From the NCBI GenBank assembly GCA_963748005.1, contig CAVVHH010000002.1:1302001-1366000 (forward strand): a DNA stretch of 64,000 bases, given 5' to 3'. Position 1 is the first letter of the stretch. Each line of letters opens with the position of its first letter. The notes under the pieces were generated by a model. That model was not told the origin of the DNA and searched no databases. It saw only the letters and a list, made by a program, of their open reading frames with translations. A program made the position numbers and the translations under genes. The DNA is from CAILZL01 sp963748005 (GTDB lineage Bacteria; Pseudomonadota; Gammaproteobacteria; Steroidobacterales; Steroidobacteraceae). This document shows positions 34,067 to 41,814 of the stretch, piece after piece.

Positions 34067-35221
34067 TCAGTTCTTGCCGGATGGGGCCATGTTGGGCGCG
34101 ACGACAGCAGTTGCGGCTATTGCTGCCCGTACGAAAGCCTGTCCGTCACGCAGGTTCGAAGTGGGATAACGCAACACCTCATCGCCTTCCTGCAGGCCAT
34201 TCCGCACTACGATTTCGCCGCTGCGCGCATCGCGCTCCCCCATCACCAGCGATATCTTCTGCAGTGCATTGCCGTTGAGACGCCAGGCAAAAGTGCGATC
34301 GCCATCCTTGGTCAGCGCACTGGGCGGCAGCGACAATCCGGCGCGAGTGCTGGTCTCAACCCAGCCTTCCGCATACAGGCCCGCCAACCTGGGTTGCTGT
34401 CCGGCATCGGCAAAGTCCACCAACACTTCAACTTGCCGGGTAGTGACATTCGCCGCCGGATTCACCCGGGTGATCCTGCCCTCGAAAGCCCTGTCCGCGA
34501 ATCCGTGCACACGAAACACCACGGCCTGTCCCGCTTTGACCATGCCGATGCTGTCGGCCGACACCATGCCTTCGAAGCGCATGCTGCGCGGATCGATGAC
34601 CTTGACCAATTCCTTGCCGACCTGCGCGGTGTCGCCTGCCGACACCTTGCGATCGCTGACGATACCGTCGAAGGGCGCGCGCGACTCGGTACGCTGCAAT
34701 TGCTGGCGCGCTACGACAGCCCGGGTCTTGGCCGCTGCGAGATCGCTCTGGGTATTGTTGCGGCGTATCTCCGCATCTTCCAGCGCTTCAGCCGACACCA
34801 TGCCGGACGCGCGCAATTTGTCGAGGCGTTCGAATTGCCGCTGTGCCTGTTCATACGCCTGCGCTGCGGCGCGGGCCGACGCTTCGGCGGAATTAAGGCT
34901 GTCGCGAATGGCGGTATCATCCAGCCGCACCAGCAAATCGCCGCGCTGCACCGGATCACCGTTTTCCTTGAGTACCTGCAATACCACTGCGGAAACTTCC
35001 GCCCGCAAATCCGCACGCCGCTCAGGCTGCACTGAACCGGTAATGGACGGACCGGAGGTCAGCGCGTTGCTGTGCAGGGTGAGAATATCTTCGGGCGACA
35101 GCAGCAGTGGCTGGTTTGCCGCATTCACCGGCGCGGCAGCGTGAGCGCCGTCCTTGGTTGTGTCCTGTTTGCTGCAGGCCGCCAGCAAACCCATCAGGAC
35201 GACTAATGCGATCTTGTTCAT
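34067..35221 (-). CDS. RND pump periplasmic adaptor (membrane fusion lipoprotein)
   Basis: 384 aa from ATG 35221. A lipobox MGLLAACSKQ anchors the protein. The hallmark MFP segments are present: ADLRAEVSAVVLQVLKENGDPVQRGDLLVRLDDTAI (lipoyl), a coiled-coil hairpin (about 100-170: SARAAAQAYEQAQRQFERLDKLRASGMVSAEALEDAEI), SRAPFDGIVSDRKVSAGDTAQVG, and beta-barrel strands. It connects the permease encoded downstream to an outer-membrane channel encoded elsewhere. Confidence 0.92.
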   Translation of the reverse strand: MNKIALVVLMGLLAACSKQDTTKDGAHAAAPVNAANQPLLLSPEDILTLHSNALTSGPSITGSVQPERRADLRAEVSAVVLQVLKENGDPVQRGDLLVRLDDTAIRDSLNSAEASARAAAQAYEQAQRQFERLDKLRASGMVSAEALEDAEIRRNNTQSDLAAAKTRAVVARQQLQRTESRAPFDGIVSDRKVSAGDTAQVGKELVKVIDPRSMRFEGMVSADSIGMVKAGQAVVFRVHGFADRAFEGRITRVNPAANVTTRQVEVLVDFADAGQQPRLAGLYAEGWVETSTRAGLSLPPSALTKDGDRTFAWRLNGNALQKISLVMGERDARSGEIVVRNGLQEGDEVLRYPTSNLRDGQAFVRAAIAATAVVAPNMAPSGKN

Positions 35222-35406
35222 GCGACTTTTCCTTGTTAGCGCGCCGATCATACGCATAACACGGCCCGGCGCCATTTGTTACAGATTAAATATTGTTTTC
35301 TGCAGCTGTAGTCGCGTTGATTCGATGCCGCAATCCACGACAATCGCCATGACCTTGAAGCGCTTGAACAATTCAGAGCGCGGCGCAGTGCGTCTTGGTA
35401 ACCGTC

Positions 35407-35433
35407 CCGGGGCGAGGCGTACCTCGCCCCTAC
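35407..35433. repeat. REP-like GTAG palindrome overlapping the sulfatase stop
   Basis: Folds GGGGCGAGG/CCTCGCCCC around GTAC and ends in CTAC, so the GTAG head reads on the minus strand. The TAG of that head is the stop codon of the sulfatase gene (35430-35432). Confidence 0.75.
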
Positions 35434-36863
35434 AAATCCGAATTGTCCGGTGTCATGCGCGCTGGACCAGAACCAATGTGGTCTGCCTGGTGGGATGCTT
35501 CGATTGCACCGCCGGTACTTTCGGCGACCTCCGGCAACATGTCGCGATTCCACGCCTGCCACTCATCGACCAGGCGTCGATACACATCGGGTTTACGATT
35601 CTTGAGATTGGCCCGTTCCAGTGGATCCTCCACCACATTGAACAGATAAGTGTTGTCGAGAATCTTGAGGAACTTGTAGTCGCCATCGCGCATGGCGCGC
35701 TGATGGTTGGACTTGTAGCGCCAGTACAGCTTGCGCTCCACCGGCGCAGCACCCTGCAGTTGCGGCAACAGATTCAATCCATCGGTGGGATAGGCCGGAT
35801 CGGGTGCGCCGCCGGCAACGGCCAGCAGCGTAGGCAACCAGTCCATGTGCATCGCCTTCTGTTCGATGACGCGATTCCCGGGTAGTTGTGCTGGCCAGGA
35901 AATGATGGCTGGAATGCGCAGCCCGCCTTCCAGCAATTCGGTCTTGCGTCCCGAAAACGGCCAGACATCAGAGAAACGTTCACCGCCATTGTCACTGGTG
36001 AAGATCACGATGGTGTTGTTTGACAGCCCGTTGCTCTGCAACGCCCGCAGCACGCGACCGATCTGTGTATCCATGGCTTCAACCATGCCGCGATAGGTCT
36101 TCTGGGTGCCGGCATCGAAGTGATACAGATTCGAGCCTTCAATACGTTTTGCTTCCGCCTCATCGCCGGGCAATTCCCATGGCCAGTGCGGCGCATTGAA
36201 GTGCAGGCTGAGCAGGAACGGCTGCTTGCTGGCCGCGTATTGATTGACCACCTGCACGGCGCGATCGCCAAACAGCTCGGTGATATAGCCACTTTTTTGA
36301 ATGGGCACATCGTCGTCCCAGAAATCCGGAAAGCCGCCGGTGTTCTTGTGCGTGAAGTAATCCACGCCACCGGCGCGAAACCCATAGAAATGATCGTAGC
36401 CACTCCTGAGCGGCCCGAATGCCGGCAATGCACCGAGATGCCATTTGCCGATCAGCGTGGTGCTGTAACCCTGCTTCCTCAACAACGACGGCAGGGTGGG
36501 ATGTTCGGGCGGAAGACCGATATCGCGACTGCCCCCCAGCGGCTCTTCAAGACCCAGGCGCAGACGATATTGATAACGACCGGTGATCAATGCCAGCCTG
36601 CTTGCCGAGCATACTGCCGAGTTGGCATACGCCTGACTGAACCGCACACCGCGTTTTGCAATGGCATCAATATTCGGCGTCTTGATATCACCACGACCGT
36701 ACACACCGACATCGGCAAAGCCGAGATCGTCCGCCATGATGAACACGATGTTGGGTGGCCGCGGTGCTGCAGCTGACGCATCGCGCATGCCGGCTGCCAG
36801 CGCCGCACCGCCCATGCCGGCAAGCAGGTCGCGTCGTGTCAGGTCTGTATTGCCCATGCTCAT
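35430..36863 (-). CDS. Tat-exported sulfatase (arylsulfatase type I)
   Basis: 477 aa. An N-terminal Tat motif LTRRDLLAGMGGAALAAG precedes the sulfatase fold. NIVFIMADDLGFADVGVYG holds the calcium-binding aspartates D45/D46. CSASR at 85-89 is the formylglycine motif, with C85 the residue modified. GKWHLG and FTSDNGGERFSDVWPFSGRK are also conserved. It hydrolyses sulfate esters of an unknown substrate. No dedicated maturation gene is adjacent. Its stop codon lies within a REP element, so the final codons may have been altered by its insertion. Confidence 0.92.
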   Translation of the reverse strand: MSMGNTDLTRRDLLAGMGGAALAAGMRDASAAAPRPPNIVFIMADDLGFADVGVYGRGDIKTPNIDAIAKRGVRFSQAYANSAVCSASRLALITGRYQYRLRLGLEEPLGGSRDIGLPPEHPTLPSLLRKQGYSTTLIGKWHLGALPAFGPLRSGYDHFYGFRAGGVDYFTHKNTGGFPDFWDDDVPIQKSGYITELFGDRAVQVVNQYAASKQPFLLSLHFNAPHWPWELPGDEAEAKRIEGSNLYHFDAGTQKTYRGMVEAMDTQIGRVLRALQSNGLSNNTIVIFTSDNGGERFSDVWPFSGRKTELLEGGLRIPAIISWPAQLPGNRVIEQKAMHMDWLPTLLAVAGGAPDPAYPTDGLNLLPQLQGAAPVERKLYWRYKSNHQRAMRDGDYKFLKILDNTYLFNVVEDPLERANLKNRKPDVYRRLVDEWQAWNRDMLPEVAESTGGAIEASHQADHIGSGPARMTPDNSDL

Positions 36864-36883
36864 CCCCCGATCATTAGATAGCG

Positions 36884-38083
36884 TTACAGTCGGTCACGCA
36901 GGTCGCGAAAAGCAAATCCGTGCAATTCAATATCGCACTCCCTGGCAAAGGCCATGGCCTTGAAACTCTCTCCCATTTCACCTGGCAGCGTCAGTTTCTG
37001 CACTTGTTGCGATAACTGCCAGCGCGCCGGATCAGACAGCTCACCCATGTCGGCCAGCAATGACTCCAGACCACAGCCAAACAGAAAATGCGCCTGTGTG
37101 GCAAAACCCTGCAGCTCAAGTCCGGCAGCGATGCCCGCTTCGGCCACTGCGGTGAAGTCCACCCAGGCGGTGATGTCCTGCAGGCCCACGTTGATCAAGG
37201 GATCGTCGTGCATGCGCTGCCGGAAAAAACAGCTCAGCGTGCCTTGCATGCGTTCGGCGCTGTAGTACTGTCGTCGTGGCCAGCCGTAATCGACAAACAA
37301 TACGACGCCTTGCTGCAGAGTATCCGACAAAGCACTGACCCAATCGGGCAACGCTAGATTCACTTCGCTGCAATAACCTTCCTGCCAGTTGCCCTGTACT
37401 TCAGCCTGAATGGCTTGCGCAGCAACACGCAGCGCATCGCTGGCCGGCCGCGTTTGCCATGCCAGTTGGCCATCGACATGCGTAACACCCAACGCACTGA
37501 TTTCACCGCCTTGGATCACAAAACGCTGCACCGGCAAGGCATCCAACACTTCATTGGCCACCACGACACCAACGAATTCACCGGGCAAGGAGTCCAGCCA
37601 CTGCACGCGTTCGATCAGGTGGGGCAGCTGCTCCCGCAACAGGGTTTGCTGACGCGCGCGCAGGTCGGCGCTGACTTCCAGAATGCAATAAGTCTCCGGC
37701 AGGCAGTGCATACGCTCGAACTCGCGCAACATCTCCAGCGCCATCGTGCCGGAACCTGCACCCAGCTCCAGCACGCTGCCACCGCCCAGATGGAGCAGCA
37801 CCTGCGTGCATTGCCGCGCCAGGCAACGACTGAACAGCGGCGAGATTTCCGGTGCGGTGGTGAAGTCACCGCCCTCACCCAGTTTGTGCGTGCCGGCGCT
37901 GTAGTAGCCCAGACCCGGCGTATACAGCGCGAGCTGCATGAACGACTCAAAATCCAGCCAGCCACCAGCGCGTTCAATATCGGCACGAATCAACGCCAGC
38001 AGCCGTTCGCTGTGCGCGCGTTCGTCGGGCGACAGCTGGGTAGCCAAATCCTTGCGCCAGGATGGTATGGTGTGTAACGGCAT
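36884..38083 (-). CDS. SAM-dependent methyltransferase of the MidA/NDUFAF7 family
   Basis: About 399 aa. Family motifs are MQLALYTPGLGYYSAGTHKLGEGGDFTTAPEISPLFSRCLARQ, the SAM-binding VLELGAGSGTMALEML, and VVVANEVLDALPVQRFVI. Mitochondrial relatives dimethylate an arginine of complex I; the bacterial target is not established. I chose ATG 38083; ATG 38098 adds five residues. It is divergent from the pteridine reductase gene with a 45-base gap. Confidence 0.9.
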   Translation of the reverse strand: MPLHTIPSWRKDLATQLSPDERAHSERLLALIRADIERAGGWLDFESFMQLALYTPGLGYYSAGTHKLGEGGDFTTAPEISPLFSRCLARQCTQVLLHLGGGSVLELGAGSGTMALEMLREFERMHCLPETYCILEVSADLRARQQTLLREQLPHLIERVQWLDSLPGEFVGVVVANEVLDALPVQRFVIQGGEISALGVTHVDGQLAWQTRPASDALRVAAQAIQAEVQGNWQEGYCSEVNLALPDWVSALSDTLQQGVVLFVDYGWPRRQYYSAERMQGTLSCFFRQRMHDDPLINVGLQDITAWVDFTAVAEAGIAAGLELQGFATQAHFLFGCGLESLLADMGELSDPARWQLSQQVQKLTLPGEMGESFKAMAFARECDIELHGFAFRDLRDRL

Positions 38084-38128
38084 TGTACTAATGACCAATT
38101 TCTATTCGGCGGCCTGATCTGCATCAAC

Positions 38129-38884
38129 ATGAGTGACCTGTCCACAAGCCTCGTCGGACGAGCAGCACTGATTACCGGTGGCGCCAAACGCCTGGGTAAC
38201 GCCATTGCTCATGTCCTGCACCGGGAAGGTGTGCAGCTGGTGATCCACTATCGTAGCTCGAAGCGCAACGCCGATGCGCTGGTCGATGAATTGAATACCC
38301 TGCGGCCCAATTCGGCAGTGGCGATCGGCTGCGATCTGCTGGATACCCATGCCTTGCCACAGCTGGTTGCGCAGGCACTGGCACAGTTTGGCCGGCTGGA
38401 TATTCTGATCAACAATGCTTCGAGTTTTTATCCCACCCCCGTCGGCACGATCACCGAACGACATTGGGACGATCTGCTCGGCACCAATCTGAAAGCGCCG
38501 CTGTTTCTGGCCCAGGCGGCCGCGCCGGCGCTACGCACCACGCAGGGCCTGATTCTCAACATGGTAGATATTCATGCGCAACGGCCATTACCGGAGCATA
38601 CGGTGTACTCCATTGCCAAGGCGGGGCTGGCCACGCTCACCAAGTCACTGGCGCGTGAACTGGGCCCGGACATTCGCGTCAATGGCATTGCGCCGGGGCC
38701 GGTGCTGTGGCCAGAACGAGAGATGAACGCCGAGCTGCAGCAGGAAATCATCAGCAAGACCGCGCTCAAGCGTCAGGGCACGCCACAGGACATCGCCCGC
38801 GCTGCGTTGTACTTCGCCAAGGATGCGCCCTACGTGACGGGGCAGATACTCGCAGTCGACGGGGGACGCAGTATCGGCTGGTAA
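38129..38884 (+). CDS. Pteridine reductase (short-chain dehydrogenase)
   Basis: 251 aa NADPH-dependent SDR. ALITGGAKRLGNAIA is the nucleotide loop, HYRSSKRNA the arginine-rich NADPH-selective segment, and NNASSFYPTPVG follows. The catalytic residues D147, Y160 and K164 have the same spacing as D/Y/K in trypanosomatid pteridine reductase PTR1, with aspartate in place of the usual SDR serine, supporting pterin rather than general substrates. It lies beside folK and folB (convergent), consistent with a folate/pterin role. Confidence 0.9.
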   Translation: MSDLSTSLVGRAALITGGAKRLGNAIAHVLHREGVQLVIHYRSSKRNADALVDELNTLRPNSAVAIGCDLLDTHALPQLVAQALAQFGRLDILINNASSFYPTPVGTITERHWDDLLGTNLKAPLFLAQAAAPALRTTQGLILNMVDIHAQRPLPEHTVYSIAKAGLATLTKSLARELGPDIRVNGIAPGPVLWPEREMNAELQQEIISKTALKRQGTPQDIARAALYFAKDAPYVTGQILAVDGGRSIGW

Positions 38885-38935
38885 CCGGGGCTTTCAGAAG
38901 CTTCACACGATCTCGTTCAACGCGAAATCGTTTCC

Positions 38936-39418
38936 TCAGATCTCTACCACCTGCATGGCATGAGCTTTCTGATCAAAGCCCTTCCACAGATCAGCCATGG
39001 TCTGCTTGAGCGTGGGATGTACCAGATCCGGCGCCAGTTCCGCCAGCGGTCCCAGCATGTACGCGCGCTTGATCAGATCGGGGCGCGGCAGCGTAATGGC
39101 ATGCGTGGCGCAGACCATCTCGCCGTATAACAGCAGATCGAGGTCCATGGTGCGCGGCTCAAACTTGGGTGCCTTGCGTGGCCGGCCACACAGGCCTTCC
39201 ACGGCCTGCAATACCGACAAAACCTCCGTCAGGGTCAGTTCGGTTTCGAAGGCGATGACCAGGTTGACGAAATCGGGGCCATCAAACCCCACCGCCTTGT
39301 TGCGATAGGCCTTTGAAACCCGGAGGTCTCCTACCCGACGTTTCAGGGCAGAAAGTGCGCTACGTAAATTCTGTTGTGGCTGGATGTTGCTGCCGGCAGC
39401 AACGTAGACATCAGGCAT
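38936..39418 (-). CDS. folK: 2-amino-4-hydroxy-6-hydroxymethyldihydropteridine pyrophosphokinase
   Basis: 160 aa HPPK that transfers pyrophosphate from ATP to 6-hydroxymethyl-dihydropterin in folate synthesis. VAAGSNIQPQQNLRSAL, the KFEPRTMDLDLLLYG signature with its metal-binding aspartates, and LPRPDLIKRAYMLGPLAEL are all present. It starts 9 bases after folB, as the third gene of a tsaD-folB-folK operon, and converges on the pteridine reductase gene. Confidence 0.96.
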   Translation of the reverse strand: MPDVYVAAGSNIQPQQNLRSALSALKRRVGDLRVSKAYRNKAVGFDGPDFVNLVIAFETELTLTEVLSVLQAVEGLCGRPRKAPKFEPRTMDLDLLLYGEMVCATHAITLPRPDLIKRAYMLGPLAELAPDLVHPTLKQTMADLWKGFDQKAHAMQVVEI

Positions 39419-39427
39419 GTTCTATCT

Positions 39428-39811
39428 CTAGCTAGGTTGTAGGTAATCTTCGGCACGACGCTCGATCAATATCCCTACATCCCGCGAGTTTCGAATCGCA
39501 CCCTGTTTGTTCAATCTAACACGTACCCAAGGAACATCGAACTCCGTAATTACGATTCTGGCTATATTTTCGGTAAGAGTTTCCACCAACTGGTACTGAG
39601 ACTCGCCAATGAAGCTCAGCAACCGTTTACTGACTTTCTTGTAGTCCACCGTATCGTCGATATGATCGGATTGCGCGGCCTTGCGGATATCGCAGCCCAT
39701 TTCCAGATCGACTACCACGGTTTGCTTGACCTTGCGCTCCCAGTCCCAGATGCCGACGATGCACTCGGTACGCAGGGCGGTCAGAAAAATCTTGTCTGTC
39801 ATGGTATCCAT
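39428..39811 (-). CDS. folB: Dihydroneopterin aldolase
   Basis: 127 aa. Converts 7,8-dihydroneopterin to 6-hydroxymethyl-dihydropterin. TALRTECIVGIWDWERKVKQTVVVDLEM contains the conserved active-site region, and DDTVDYKKVSKRLLSFIGESQYQLVETLTENIA the tetramer/substrate segment. ATG 39811 is used; a second ATG at 39802 is three codons inside. A much longer frame running back into tsaD is ignored. It follows tsaD by 17 bases and precedes folK by 9. Confidence 0.95.
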   Translation of the reverse strand: MDTMTDKIFLTALRTECIVGIWDWERKVKQTVVVDLEMGCDIRKAAQSDHIDDTVDYKKVSKRLLSFIGESQYQLVETLTENIARIVITEFDVPWVRVRLNKQGAIRNSRDVGILIERRAEDYLQPS

Positions 39812-39828
39812 CTGAATTCTTGAGTCTG

Positions 39829-40851
39829 TCAGAGCCGAACCGGCCGGGACAACGTGTCCATCGGCCAGCGGGCCGTGGCCCGTATGGCCAGACCGTCCCG
39901 CTCGCCCAGCAGCAAACGCTGGCAGCCAGCATAGGCAATCATCGCGGCATTGTCGGTACAAAATTCGGTACGCGGGTAGCGCACGGCAACGCCGCGCTGT
40001 TTGCCCAGCGCCAGCAGCCGGGCGCGCAGACTGCGGTTGGCGCCCACGCCGCCCGCCACCACCAGGGTGCGCGCGTTGCTCCGGTCCAGCGCCCGTGCAC
40101 ACTTGGCTGCCAGAGTTTCCACCACTGCGGTCTGAAAGGCACAAGCCACATCCGCGCGCACCTGATCGTCCAGCTCCAGATTGCGCAGCGTCACCACTAC
40201 CGCTGTCTTCAAGCCACTGAAACTGAAATCCAGACCTGGCCGGTCCAGCATGGGCCGCGGGAACTCAAACCGGCCCGGCTGGCCCTGGTCAGCCAGCTGC
40301 GCCAGCGCCGGTCCACCCGGATATGGCAGACCCAGTGCCTTGGCGGTTTTGTCGAAGGCTTCACCGGCTGCATCATCCACCGTACTGCCCATGATCCGGT
40401 AGTCACCCAGTCCGGATACTTCCGCCAGCAGGGTATGGCCGCCGGATACCAGCAAAGCGATGAAGGGATACTGGGGCGGATCCGGCTCCAGCATCGGCGC
40501 CAGCAAGTGGCCCTCCAGGTGATGCACCCCCAGTGCCGGAATCCCGCGCGCGAACGCAAAACTGCGCGCCACGGCCGCGCCCACCAGCAACGCCCCGATC
40601 AGGCCGGGACCGGCGGTATAGGCCACGCCCTCCAGTTGTTCCCGGCTGGTATTCGCTTCCGACAAGGCCGCGTCGATCAGCGGCAGAATCTTGCGTACGT
40701 GATCGCGCGACGCCAGCTCCGGCACCACGCCGCCGTACTGGGCATGCATGGCGATCTGGCTGTACAACTGATGCGATAGCAGACCCCGCTCGCTGTCGTA
40801 CACGGCAGCGGCGGTTTCATCACAGGAGGTTTCGATCCCCAGTACCCGCAT
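39829..40851 (-). CDS. tsaD: tRNA N6-threonylcarbamoyladenosine transferase
   Basis: 340 aa. Catalyses the last step of t6A37 formation on ANN-reading tRNAs. MRVLGIETSCDETAAAVYD starts the ASKHA fold, VHHLEGHLLAPML carries the metal-binding histidines, and LVSGGHTLLAEV, GEAFDKTAKALGLPYPGGP and VAGGVGANRSLR are all typical. ATG 40851 gives the normal start. It heads the folB-folK operon and is divergent from rpsU, the usual gammaproteobacterial arrangement. Confidence 0.97.
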   Translation of the reverse strand: MRVLGIETSCDETAAAVYDSERGLLSHQLYSQIAMHAQYGGVVPELASRDHVRKILPLIDAALSEANTSREQLEGVAYTAGPGLIGALLVGAAVARSFAFARGIPALGVHHLEGHLLAPMLEPDPPQYPFIALLVSGGHTLLAEVSGLGDYRIMGSTVDDAAGEAFDKTAKALGLPYPGGPALAQLADQGQPGRFEFPRPMLDRPGLDFSFSGLKTAVVVTLRNLELDDQVRADVACAFQTAVVETLAAKCARALDRSNARTLVVAGGVGANRSLRARLLALGKQRGVAVRYPRTEFCTDNAAMIAYAGCQRLLLGERDGLAIRATARWPMDTLSRPVRL

Positions 40852-40985
40852 TGGTCCTCTCACCCCACATTCCAAAAGCCAACCTACCCGGCTTTGCTTT
40901 TCGGCCCGGGGCTCATTAAACTGCCGCGCTCTTTTTCCCCCGTACCGGCGGATGCCGGTTACTAATTCAATAGTTCGAGGTTGCG

Positions 40986-41234
40986 ATGCCTAGCGTTCGC
41001 GTTCGAGAGAACGAATATTTCGATGCCGCCCTGCGCCGTTTCAAGCGCGCCTGCGAAAAGGCTGGTGTGTTGACCGAGCTGCGTCGCCGTGAATTCTACG
41101 AGAAGCCGACCCAGGAACGGAAACGCAAAAAGGCGGCTGCCGTCAAGCGTCACATGAAGCGCAGCAATCGTCCCACCGGCGCACCGCGCGGTCGCCCGAC
41201 GACTGCCCGTCCGACCACCGCCCCCCGCACCTGA
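40986..41234 (+). CDS. rpsU: 30S ribosomal protein S21
   Basis: 82 aa. The first about 70 residues (MPSVRVRENEYFDAALRRFKRACEKAGVLTELRRREFYEKP...) are standard bS21. A proline/threonine/arginine-rich tail (GAPRGRPTTARPTTAPRT) extends beyond the usual about 70 aa length. GAGG precedes the ATG. It is the first gene of the rpsU-dnaG-rpoD macromolecular synthesis operon, here with yqeY inserted after it. Confidence 0.97.
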   Translation: MPSVRVRENEYFDAALRRFKRACEKAGVLTELRRREFYEKPTQERKRKKAAAVKRHMKRSNRPTGAPRGRPTTARPTTAPRT

Positions 41235-41247
41235 ATCAGACTCGCCG

Positions 41248-41694
41248 ATGTCACTTAAAGAGCGCATCAGCGAGGACATGAAGGCCGCAATGCGCGCCAA
41301 GGACTCCGAACGTCTTGGCACCATCCGCATGCTGCAGGCTGCCATCAAGCAGCGCGAAGTCGATGAACGCATCACGCTGGACGACGCCCAAGTGATGTCG
41401 GTTCTGGAAAAAATGATCAAGACACGCAAGGAATCACTGGAGCAGTTCCGCTCCGCGGCGCGCGAAGATCTGGCCGCGAAAGAAGCCAGTGAAATCACCC
41501 AGCTGCAGGCCTACTTGCCGGAACAGCTGTCCGCCGGCGAGCTGGAAGCCATCATTGCAGCCGCTATTGCCAGCACCGGTGCAAGCTCTATCAAGGATAT
41601 GGGCAAGGTAGTCGCTGCGGTGAAGCAGCAAGCCGCCGGTCGCGCCGACATGGGTGCGGTGAGCGCCACGATCAAGGCGAAACTGGGCGCCTGA
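41248..41694 (+). CDS. yqeY: GatB/YqeY domain protein
   Basis: 148 aa helical protein with the YqeY domain: MSLKERISEDMKAAMRAKDSERLGTIRMLQAAIKQREVDER, MIKTRKESLEQFRSAAREDLA, LQAYLPEQLS and the C-terminal GKVVAAVKQQAAGRADMGAVSATIKAKLG. It resembles the tail domain of GatB amidotransferase, which binds tRNA; its own role is not settled. It sits between rpsU and dnaG, as in many proteobacteria. A strong hairpin terminator follows. Confidence 0.93.
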   Translation: MSLKERISEDMKAAMRAKDSERLGTIRMLQAAIKQREVDERITLDDAQVMSVLEKMIKTRKESLEQFRSAAREDLAAKEASEITQLQAYLPEQLSAGELEAIIAAAIASTGASSIKDMGKVVAAVKQQAAGRADMGAVSATIKAKLGA

Positions 41695-41725
41695 TTAAGC
41701 GCTTCGCCATCGTCGTTTACCATTG

Positions 41726-41750
41726 AAAGGCGCTGTACAGCGCCTTTTTG
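41726..41750 (+). terminator. Intra-operon terminator/attenuator between yqeY and dnaG
   Basis: AAAGGCGCTGTACAGCGCCT is an uninterrupted palindrome (41726-41747) followed by T-rich sequence. It matches in position the T1 terminator that lowers dnaG expression relative to rpsU in the E. coli operon. Confidence 0.85.
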
Positions 41751-41814
41751 CTTTGCCCCCTCACGCTGGCTGCTGCTACTGTGCAGCTCTTTCCAACTGG
41801 CCTGACTGCCGCAC

